Assembly: GCA_022844105.1 (NCBI GenBank)
Contig: JALHMJ010000012.1
Coordinates: 1 to 64,000, forward strand
Direction: 5' to 3'
Source of the DNA: Hyphomicrobium sp.
Lineage (GTDB): Bacteria; Pseudomonadota; Alphaproteobacteria; Rhizobiales; Hyphomicrobiaceae
Length of the DNA stretch: 64,000 bases
The notes beneath the pieces were generated by a model. The model was not told the DNA's origin. It worked only from the letters and a program-made list of their open reading frames with translations, and did no database searches. This document shows positions 43,214 through 50,832 of this stretch, piece after piece; positions within the stretch are counted from its first letter, which is position 1; each line of letters starts with the position of its first letter. The position numbers were made by a program, and so were the translations under genes.

Positions 43214-45052
43214 ATGGCGGTAATTTCCCCATCCCGCGCCGTCAATCCGCGGCTTGGTTCCTACTTCGGCGTGTTCCTGAGCGGCTTTGCGTCGATCGCG
43301 CTGCTGAGCCTGATCCTGCACGGTCTGGGAGTCGACAACCGCCTTTTGAGCCTCGCCATGCTGCTGGGGCCAGTCGCGCTTTATGCTGGCATCGGCGCGG
43401 CGACCCATGCCTCCGATTCACTGGATTTCTTCGCTGCTGGACGCCGCGTTCCCGCGTTTTTCAACGGCCTCGTTCTCGCCATGTCGGCCTTCGGGGCGAC
43501 CGGTCTTGTGGCCCTGACGGGACTTTTCTTTCTTGTTGGCTTCGACGCGCTCTTCATCGCTATCGGTGCGTTGGGCGGCTTTGTCATCATGGCCGTGATG
43601 CTGGCGCCGTTTCTGCGCAAGTTCGGAGCGTTCACGATCCCGAGTTATCTCGGCCGGCGGTTTGAGAGTCGGCCGCTGCGACTGGCTTCGGCATTGGTCG
43701 TCGCCGTGCCCTTGTTGATGATCCTATCGGCCGAACTGCGGTTCGCCGCCGAAGCCGCTGTCCTCCTATCCGGCTGGAGTCACGGCCAGGCGTTCCTCGC
43801 GTTGTTTCTCGTTCTCATCGCCACGCTGGTTCCCGGCGGCATGCGCTCCATGACCTGGACCGGCGTGGCACAAAGCCTGGCCGCGTTTTTCGCCATCATG
43901 GTGCCGGTTGTTATCGTAGCAGCGATTGTCACCACCATGCCGGTGCCGCAGTTGACCCACGGGCCCGTATTGCGCACCATCGGCCGCAACGAAGCCATCC
44001 AGGGCATGCCCATCATTTTGCCGCCCGCGCTCGCATTCGACCTGCCCGGACCTGAAATGCAGCCGATCATGAAGCGGTTTGCAGATCCGTTCGGCGCGCT
44101 GGGACCGGCCGCGTTCGTCCTCGGTACCCTCTCGATGATTGCCGGAGTCGCCTCTGCACCCTGGCTTTTGCCACGCCTCGCCGCGGCGCCAGGCGTCTAT
44201 GAGGCTCGCAAGACGCTCGGCTGGGCCACTTTCATATTTGGTGTCGCGATGTTGACGACCGCGTCTGTCGCGGTCTTCATGCGACATTTCCTGATGAATC
44301 TGATCGCGATCCCAGGTCCCGCCATTGTGCCGCCATGGCTGGCCGACCTTGCCAAGCGCGGCTTTGCAAGCATCACTGAAACCGGCACCCAATTCACGAC
44401 GTCGAGCATCAGCTTTGCCCGCGACAGCGTCATCTTGAGCCTTCCGGTCGCTGCCGAATTGCCGCCCATGCTGCTCGATCTGACACTCGCCGCCATTGTT
44501 GCCGGTGGGTTGGTGACGGCCAGTGCCGCGGTCACGTCGCTTGGCCACATCCTTTCCGAGGACATCCTGTTCGGTCGCACATGGGATCCCCCCCACGGTG
44601 CCTATCGCATCCACGCCGGCCGTGGCGGGATCGCGCTGGCCGCGGCGGCCGGCGTCCTTGCGGCCGCTTTTGTCACCACCGATCCGCTCCGTGTCGTGCT
44701 GTGCGCGCTGGCAATCAGCGGTTCGGCATTGTTTCCTGTTTTGCTCCTGTCCATCTGGTGGAAGCGGATGAATGCATTCGGCGCCATGGCCGGGGTTCTG
44801 ACCGGCGCCCTGGTTGCTGCTTTCGCCATCGCCGGGGGGCAGGGTCCCGACGCGACGCTATCCAGCGCTCTGGCCTCCATCGTCGGTATTCCGGCCGCGT
44901 TTGCGGCTGTCTTTGCGGTGACGTTTGCTACCCCGCCGCCAAGCCGTCATGTGCTCGAACTCGTGCGCGATCTCCGCGTCCCGGGCGGCGAAATTCTCTA
45001 TGATCGCGAAATGCGCACGCAGCGGCTCAAGAAGCAGCGCCAACTTGGCTGA
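43214..45052 (+). CDS. Sodium:solute symporter, ActP-like (VC_2705 branch)
   Basis: A 612-residue polytopic transporter with about 13 helices of the SSS family. The SSS core is visible in DSLDFFAAGRRVPAFFNGLVLAMSAFGATG in part, FLRKFGAFTIPSYLGRRF, and VTSLGHILSEDILF. This branch with a DUF4212 partner is related to acetate/pyruvate/glycolate symporters. Just upstream of the serine-cycle cluster, it could import a short organic acid that feeds C2/C3 metabolism; the substrate is inferred from position only. Confidence 0.87.
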   Translation: MAVISPSRAVNPRLGSYFGVFLSGFASIALLSLILHGLGVDNRLLSLAMLLGPVALYAGIGAATHASDSLDFFAAGRRVPAFFNGLVLAMSAFGATGLVALTGLFFLVGFDALFIAIGALGGFVIMAVMLAPFLRKFGAFTIPSYLGRRFESRPLRLASALVVAVPLLMILSAELRFAAEAAVLLSGWSHGQAFLALFLVLIATLVPGGMRSMTWTGVAQSLAAFFAIMVPVVIVAAIVTTMPVPQLTHGPVLRTIGRNEAIQGMPIILPPALAFDLPGPEMQPIMKRFADPFGALGPAAFVLGTLSMIAGVASAPWLLPRLAAAPGVYEARKTLGWATFIFGVAMLTTASVAVFMRHFLMNLIAIPGPAIVPPWLADLAKRGFASITETGTQFTTSSISFARDSVILSLPVAAELPPMLLDLTLAAIVAGGLVTASAAVTSLGHILSEDILFGRTWDPPHGAYRIHAGRGGIALAAAAGVLAAAFVTTDPLRVVLCALAISGSALFPVLLLSIWWKRMNAFGAMAGVLTGALVAAFAIAGGQGPDATLSSALASIVGIPAAFAAVFAVTFATPPPSRHVLELVRDLRVPGGEILYDREMRTQRLKKQRQLG

Positions 45053-45259
45053 TAACGCTGCCAAAGCACTTTGTTTTCCGGTAGCTTCTGGACCGCGAAC
45101 CTCCTACTTAGGTCGCACAGACAAGCCTTTCGTTGCTGACGCAAGGCGTTGTCAATCCACAGTGCGATGAATAGGCACGGCGATGCCGCCGGTCTGCCGG
45201 ATGGGCCAACACATGACGATCGATCGGCCGACAGTCGGGTGCATGCGGGAGACCCTGCC

Positions 45260-45937
45260 ATGATGCCGATCACGTCCGGCGCGCCTGTCCGCACGGCGGG
45301 TCAAAAACCACGCCTACTTGTTGCCGACAAAAATCCAGTCGTTCGCACGGGCCTTGCCGAACTCATCGCGCGCGACGGCCGCTTCGATATCATCAGCACG
45401 GTCGCGACGGGCGGCGCGTTCATCGCCGCATGTGTGGAGCAGCACATCGATATCGGCCTGATCGGCTGGTCGCTGCCCGACATGACCGGCGGCGATGTGC
45501 TTGAAGTTTTAAAACGCCGTCAGATCTCCACGCGGGTGATCATTTACACCGGCGAAGCAGTGTCCGATGTACTGCGCCAAACGATTAAATCCGGAGCGTG
45601 GGGGTTCATTTCGAAAAGTGACGAGCCGCCGGTCCTGCTCGATACCATTTCATGGGTGGCCCGTGGCCGGCTTTGCTTCCCCTATGTCGATCTCGAAACC
45701 CTATCGCAGGATCCGTTGGAAATTCTCACCTCGCGCGAGCGCGAGCTTCTCGCAGCTCTCGCCAACGGTTGGTCCAATCTCCAAATTGCCTCCCGCATTG
45801 GCATTTCGCGCAATACGGTCAAATACCACCTGAAAAATCTGTACGACAAACTGGGCGTCAACAATCGCGCAATGGCGGTGGCACTTTACATGTCCAAGAC
45901 CTCGCGCAGTCCGCTGCAGGATACGACAGTGGGGTAG
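45260..45937 (+). CDS. LuxR-family regulator with degenerate receiver domain
   Basis: A 225-residue two-domain regulator. The N-terminal domain has the receiver fold, but the phosphoacceptor Asp is replaced: DIGLIGWSLPDM has Gly at about residue 69 where LLDLxLP is expected, and the acidic pair is DK rather than DD. The switch Thr (IYTGE) and conserved Lys (ISKSD) remain. The C-terminal HTH (LTSRERELLAALANGWSNLQIA, NTVKYHLKNLYDKL) is intact, so DNA binding should be normal. The ATG at 45260 with GGGAG upstream is chosen over earlier starts at 45149 and 45167. It directly precedes the serine-cycle operon and is a candidate regulator of it. Confidence 0.82.
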   Translation: MMPITSGAPVRTAGQKPRLLVADKNPVVRTGLAELIARDGRFDIISTVATGGAFIAACVEQHIDIGLIGWSLPDMTGGDVLEVLKRRQISTRVIIYTGEAVSDVLRQTIKSGAWGFISKSDEPPVLLDTISWVARGRLCFPYVDLETLSQDPLEILTSRERELLAALANGWSNLQIASRIGISRNTVKYHLKNLYDKLGVNNRAMAVALYMSKTSRSPLQDTTVG

Positions 45938-46227
45938 GGTATTGGCTACCCAATCGGACGGTGGTCAGCCACTCTTGCCCGGTTTGTGCCCCACCCAACT
46001 GAGCCGCAATTGTCGCCGCGCGGGTATTGTGACGCCTTAAGCAATCGTGAATGTTGCGCGCCACCAACCGATGGTAAGCGAGGGGGCCTGATCGAGCCCC
46101 GGAGCAATGCCGCGGCCCGGCAGAATTTATCACCTGCAGCGAATGCCGCGCCTGAAAGCGTCCCTGAAGAGACGCTCGACTTCGCGACCCCGCCGCGCGT
46201 TTCGAACGACCGACTGGAGGAAATATC

Positions 46228-47433
46228 ATGTCCGTCACGCCGCATCTTTTTATTCCCGGCCCCACCACCATTCCCGACGAAGTTCGCATGGCCATGAACG
46301 TGCCCATGATTGACATGCGTTCGGCCGAATATCCCAAGCTGACGCTGCCGATCTTCGAAGACATGAAAAAGGTCTTCAAGATGAAGGATGGCCGGGTCTT
46401 TATCTTCCCGTCGTCGGGCACGGGCGCATGGGAATCGGCGATCCAGAATACGCTGAAGCCGGGCGACAAGGTTCTCATGAGCCGCTTCGGTCAGTTCTCG
46501 CTTCTCTGGGTGGACATGGCCGAGCGTCTCGGTCTCAAGGTCGAGTTATGCGACGAGGAATGGGGCACGGGCGTGCCGCTCGAAAAGTATGCCGACATCC
46601 TCGCCAAGGATAAGGCTCACGAAATTAAAGCCGTCTTTGCAACGCACAACGAAACGGCAACCGGCGTCACCTCGGACATCGCCGGCGTCCGCAAGGCACT
46701 TGATGCAGCCAAGCATCCCGCGCTGCTGTTCGTTGACAGCGTGTCCGGCCTCGGCTCGCTCGACATGCGCATGGGCGACTGGGGCGTTGATTGCTGCGTC
46801 TCCGGTTCGCAGAAGGGCTTCATGCTGCCGACCGGCCTCGGCATCCTTGCCGTCAGCCAGAAGGCGCTCGACGCTAACAAGTCGAACGGTGGCATGGCCC
46901 GCTGCTTCTTTGCCTGGGAAGACCACATCAAGACCAACGATCTTGGCTACTTCCCCTACACGCCGGCCACGCAGCTTCTGCAGGGCCTGCGCTGCTCGCT
47001 TGATCTGATCTTCGCCGAAGGTCTCGACAACGTGTTCGCCCGCCATCACCGCCTTGCTACCGGCGTTCGTGCAGCCGTCGACGCCTGGGGCCTCAAGCTC
47101 TGCGCCAAGGAGCCGAAGTGGCACTCCGACACCGTGTCCGCCATCCTCGCCCCGGAAGGCATCGATAGCGCCGGCATCGTGAAGACGGCCTACTACCGTT
47201 ACAACACCTCACTCGGCGTCGGCCTCAACAAGGTCGCCGGTCGCGTCTTCCGCATCGGTCATCTCGGTGCGTTGGACGAGTTTATGGTTGGTGGCGTACT
47301 GTTCGCGGTCGAAATGACGCTGAAGGATTGCGGCGTGCCGGTGAAGTTCGGTTCGGGCACGGGTGCTGCAGCCGAATACTTCAACAAGACGGCCACCAAG
47401 GCCGCCGAGCTGCCGAAAGCCAAGGCTGCCTGA
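46228..47433 (+). CDS. sga: Serine--glyoxylate aminotransferase
   Basis: A 401-residue PLP enzyme that transfers the amino group from serine to glyoxylate, giving hydroxypyruvate and glycine, an entry step of the serine cycle. Class V aminotransferase features: FIPGPTTIPDEV at the start, PSSGTGAWES, DSVSGLGS, and the PLP-binding Lys196 in GSQKGFMLP. Strong ribosome binding site (GGAGGA). A 290-base leader upstream contains a GACGCT/AGCGTC hairpin. Followed by mcl after a GC-rich hairpin. Confidence 0.95.
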   Translation: MSVTPHLFIPGPTTIPDEVRMAMNVPMIDMRSAEYPKLTLPIFEDMKKVFKMKDGRVFIFPSSGTGAWESAIQNTLKPGDKVLMSRFGQFSLLWVDMAERLGLKVELCDEEWGTGVPLEKYADILAKDKAHEIKAVFATHNETATGVTSDIAGVRKALDAAKHPALLFVDSVSGLGSLDMRMGDWGVDCCVSGSQKGFMLPTGLGILAVSQKALDANKSNGGMARCFFAWEDHIKTNDLGYFPYTPATQLLQGLRCSLDLIFAEGLDNVFARHHRLATGVRAAVDAWGLKLCAKEPKWHSDTVSAILAPEGIDSAGIVKTAYYRYNTSLGVGLNKVAGRVFRIGHLGALDEFMVGGVLFAVEMTLKDCGVPVKFGSGTGAAAEYFNKTATKAAELPKAKAA

Positions 47434-47441
47434 TTGATGAC

Positions 47442-47468
47442 GGCGGTGCCCGGCTAACGGGCGCCGCC
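47442..47468 (+). promoter_or_regulatory. Strong GC hairpin between sga and mcl
   Basis: GGCGGTGCCCG (47442-47452) pairs with CGGGCGCCGCC (47458-47468) with one wobble over a 5-base loop. It begins 8 bases past the sga stop. No T run follows, so it may shield the sga message or partly attenuate transcription into mcl, giving unequal expression. Confidence 0.5.
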
Positions 47469-47574
47469 GGTCTGCTTCCAGCGACCTGCTTCTCCGGCCC
47501 GGCTAAACCGGATCGTGGCATGGGGCACGTCCGTCGCCCTTTCAAAACTTTGTAAGACAACGAGGAAACGTCCG

Positions 47575-48522
47575 ATGAGCTTCACTCTTTACCCGCTCAA
47601 GCAGCAGCGCCTCCAGCGCTCTGAGCTCGCCGTCCCCGGCTCCAACCCGACAATGATCGAGAAGGCGCTCGTCAGCGCCGCCGACTATGTGTTCCTCGAC
47701 TGCGAAGACGCCGTCGCGCCGCCGGATAAGGAACAGGCCCGTAAGAACATCATTCAAGCCCTGAATGATCTTGACTGGAAGGGCCACGGGAAGACGGTTT
47801 CGGTTCGCATCAACGGCCTCGACACGCACTATTGCTATCGCGATGTTGTCGACATCGTTGAGCAGGCAGGCTCCAAGCTGGATACGATCCTGATCCCCAA
47901 GGTTGGCGTCCCTGCCGACGTTTATGCCATCGAAACAATCGTCAGCCAGATCGAGGAAGCCAAGAAGCTGCCGCACAAGATCGGCACCGAAGCCCTCATC
48001 GAAACGCCGCTCGGCATGGCCAACGTCGAAGCCATCGCTTCGGCCAACAGCCGCCTTGAAGCCATGCACTTCGGCGTCGCCGACTACGCCGCCTTCAACA
48101 AGGCCCGCACGGTTGTCATCGGCGGTTTGAACCCCGACTACCCGGGCGACCAGTGGCACTTCGCCCTGTCGCGCATGACGGTCGCTTGCCGCGCCTACGG
48201 CTTGCGCCCGATTGACGGACCGTTCGGCGACTTCTCCGATCCCGCCGGCTACACCGCCGGTGCCAAGCGCGCGGCCGCACTCGGCATTGAAGGCAAGTGG
48301 GCCATTCACCCCACGCAGATCGAACTCGCCAACGCCGTGTTCTCGCCGACCGCCGCCGAAGTGGATAAGGCCAAGCGTATTATTGTCGCTTTGAAGGAAG
48401 CCGAAGCCCAGGGTAAGGGCGCGGCCTCGCTCGATGGCAAGATGATCGACGCTGCGTCCGAGAAGATGGCCAAGAACATACTCGTGGTGGCCGAAAAGAT
48501 CGCTTCGAGCTCGAGCAAGTAA
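47575..48522 (+). CDS. mcl: L-malyl-CoA lyase
   Basis: A 315-residue CitE-like enzyme that splits malyl-CoA into acetyl-CoA and glyoxylate, the last step of the serine cycle. Conserved blocks: VPGSNPTMIEKA, VFLDCEDAVAPPDK (metal-binding acid), VSVRINGLDTHY, and EALIETPLGMANV. Same family as beta-methylmalyl-CoA lyase, and the enzyme could act on both. The ATG at 47575 was preferred to an ORF start at 47515. Glyoxylate made here feeds Sga. Confidence 0.93.
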   Translation: MSFTLYPLKQQRLQRSELAVPGSNPTMIEKALVSAADYVFLDCEDAVAPPDKEQARKNIIQALNDLDWKGHGKTVSVRINGLDTHYCYRDVVDIVEQAGSKLDTILIPKVGVPADVYAIETIVSQIEEAKKLPHKIGTEALIETPLGMANVEAIASANSRLEAMHFGVADYAAFNKARTVVIGGLNPDYPGDQWHFALSRMTVACRAYGLRPIDGPFGDFSDPAGYTAGAKRAAALGIEGKWAIHPTQIELANAVFSPTAAEVDKAKRIIVALKEAEAQGKGAASLDGKMIDAASEKMAKNILVVAEKIASSSSK

Positions 48523-48565
48523 AACAGAAACGAACGGCTGAATTCGATCCAGGAGGTCCCGACCA

Positions 48566-49735
48566 ATGGACATTCACGAATACCAGGCCAAGGAGCTGCT
48601 TTCGCGGTTTGGCGTCACCGTCCCGCGCGGCGGTCTCGCCTACAGCCCCGAGCAGGCCGTCTATCGCGCCAACGAGATTGGCGGCGCGAAGTGGGCTGTA
48701 AAAGCGCAGATCCATTCCGGTGCCCGTGGCAAGGCCGGTGGCATCAAGCTGTGCCGTTCGGACAACGAAATCGAGGAAGCGGCCGAGTCTCTGCTCGGCC
48801 GCCGCCTCGTCACCAATCAGACGGGCCCGCAAGGCAAGCTCGTCTCCCGCCTCTATATTGAAGAGGCAACCGACATCGACAAGGAGATCTATCTTTCCTT
48901 CGTCATGGACCGCGCGGCAGAGCGCATCGTGGTCGTCGCCTCCGCCGCAGGCGGTATGGACATCGAAGAGATCTCCCACAGCCGTCCCGATACGCTGATC
49001 AAGGTGGAGGTCGACCCAGCCGTCGGCATGCAGGCATTCCAAGCGCGTGAAGTCGCCTTCGGCCTGGGCATTGAACCAGAGCTGATCTCCAAGATGGAGC
49101 GCACTATTCTGGGCGCCTATCGCGCTTTCCGTGACCTGGACGCGTCCATGGTTGAGATCAATCCGCTCGTCATCACCAAGCAGAAGAATGTCGTGGCGCT
49201 CGACGCCAAGATGAGCTTCGACGAGAACGCGCTGTTCCGCCGCCCGCAGATTGCGGAACTGCGCGACAAGAGCCAGGAAGATCCGCGCGAAACCTACGCA
49301 TCGGATCGTGGGCTCGCCTACGTCGGCCTTGACGGCAATATCGGCTGCATCGTCAACGGCGCCGGCCTCGCCATGGCCACCCTCGACATGATCAAGCTGG
49401 CCGGTGGCGAACCCGCTAACTTTCTCGACATTGGCGGTGGCGCATCCCCCGAGCGCGTGACGAAGTCATTCAAGGCGGTCCTGCGCGACAAGAACGTCAA
49501 GGCCATTCTGGTCAATGTATTCGCCGGCATCAATCGCTGCGACTGGGTCGCAAAGGGCGTCGTCGATGCAGTCAAGGAACTCGAGATCAAGATGCCGATC
49601 GTCGTCCGCCTCGCCGGTACCAACGTCGAGGAAGGCCGTCGCATCATCGATACGAGCGGTCTGACGGTGATCAGCGCCGAGTCACTGGCCGATGCGGCTG
49701 AGAAAGCCGTCGCCGCCGTGAAGTCCGCAGCTTGA
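48566..49735 (+). CDS. mtkA: Malate--CoA ligase (malate thiokinase) beta subunit
   Basis: A 389-residue subunit with ATP-grasp and CoA-ligase domains, related to succinyl-CoA synthetase beta. [16 protein letters not shown] opens the protein; [13 protein letters not shown] and [15 protein letters not shown] lie near the C terminus. With MtkB it makes malyl-CoA from malate, ATP and CoA. Its place between mcl and mtkB supports malate rather than succinate as substrate. Confidence 0.92.
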   Translation: MDIHEYQAKELLSRFGVTVPRGGLAYSPEQAVYRANEIGGAKWAVKAQIHSGARGKAGGIKLCRSDNEIEEAAESLLGRRLVTNQTGPQGKLVSRLYIEEATDIDKEIYLSFVMDRAAERIVVVASAAGGMDIEEISHSRPDTLIKVEVDPAVGMQAFQAREVAFGLGIEPELISKMERTILGAYRAFRDLDASMVEINPLVITKQKNVVALDAKMSFDENALFRRPQIAELRDKSQEDPRETYASDRGLAYVGLDGNIGCIVNGAGLAMATLDMIKLAGGEPANFLDIGGGASPERVTKSFKAVLRDKNVKAILVNVFAGINRCDWVAKGVVDAVKELEIKMPIVVRLAGTNVEEGRRIIDTSGLTVISAESLADAAEKAVAAVKSAA

Positions 49736-49754
49736 GGGAAGAGGAGTAAGTCTC

Positions 49755-50651
49755 ATGGCGATTTTCATCAACGAGAACACCCCGATCCTCATCCAAGGTT
49801 TCACGGGACGGATCGGTACCTTCCACGCGCAGGAAATGATCGACTACGGGTCGAACGTTGTCGGCGGCGTCACACCTGGAAAAGGCGGCTCGACGCATCT
49901 TGGTCGTCCGGTTTTCAACACCGTCAAAGGCGCGGTTCAGGAAACCGGCGCGGAAGCGTCCATTGTCTTCGTGCCACCGCCTTTCGCGGCCGATGCGATC
50001 ATGGAAGCCGCAGACGCGGGCATCAAATACTGTGTCTGCATCACTGATGGTATTCCCTCCCAGGACATGATCCGAGTGAAGCGCTACATGCGCCGCTACA
50101 AAAAGGTAAACCGCATGGTGCTGACCGGGCCGAATTGTGCCGGCACGATCTCGCCCGGCAGGGCGATGCTCGGCATTATGCCGGGCCACATCTACATGCC
50201 CGGCCGCGTTGGCATCGTCGGACGGTCCGGTACGCTCGGCTATGAAGCCGCCGCGCAGTTGAAGGACCTTGGCATCGGGGTCTCGACCTCGGTCGGTATC
50301 GGCGGCGATCCGATCAACGGCTCGTCACATCGTGATATCCTCGAATACTTCGAGAACGATCCAGAGACCGATGCCGTCTTGATGATTGGCGAAATCGGCG
50401 GCCCGCAGGAAGCCGAAGCCGGGCAATGGGCGCAGGCCAACATGAAAAAGCCTGTTGTTGCCTACATCGCGGGTCTGTCGGCCCCGAAAGGCCGCCGCAT
50501 GGGCCATGCCGGTGCCATCGTATCGGCCTTCGGCGAATCGGCAGCCGAAAAAGTGGAATTGCTAAAGGGCTGTGGCGTCACCATCGCTGCGACACCGTCC
50601 GAAATGGGCGCCACCATTGCCAAGGTCTTGCAGGCCCGCAAGGCCGCTTGA
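49755..50651 (+). CDS. mtkB: Malate--CoA ligase alpha subunit
   Basis: A 298-residue subunit with a Rossmann CoA-binding domain (ILIQGFTGRIGTFHAQEM), GPNCAGTISPG and the phospho-histidine motif GHAGAIVSA (His about residue 252). It forms the active enzyme with MtkA, 19 bases upstream. The family is that of succinyl-CoA synthetase alpha; assignment to malate rests on the gene order. Confidence 0.92.
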   Translation: MAIFINENTPILIQGFTGRIGTFHAQEMIDYGSNVVGGVTPGKGGSTHLGRPVFNTVKGAVQETGAEASIVFVPPPFAADAIMEAADAGIKYCVCITDGIPSQDMIRVKRYMRRYKKVNRMVLTGPNCAGTISPGRAMLGIMPGHIYMPGRVGIVGRSGTLGYEAAAQLKDLGIGVSTSVGIGGDPINGSSHRDILEYFENDPETDAVLMIGEIGGPQEAEAGQWAQANMKKPVVAYIAGLSAPKGRRMGHAGAIVSAFGESAAEKVELLKGCGVTIAATPSEMGATIAKVLQARKAA

Positions 50652-50832
50652 TCGACGGCGCCGAGCGCGTCTGACATATCCGCCGTCCGCAACCCGCAAA
50701 GGGCTGCGGGCGGCCAATAATGAGCGACCAGTCGGGCCAACGAGCCGTTCGAGATCTTGCCGGTACGGGGGTATCGACCCTACTCTCGGCGGCGAAGCCT
50801 GATCTGGCCTGTCCCCACTGGAGGAATGCCGC

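Noticed and set aside
45932-45951. GGGTAG/CTACCC at the end of the LuxR gene as a terminator
   Set aside because: The stem is only six base pairs and has no T run; it includes the stop codon.
47542-48573. A 343-codon minus-strand frame opposite mcl
   Set aside because: The mcl reading is certain from conserved motifs; the antisense product has the Arg/Gly/Asp-rich composition of a shadow frame.
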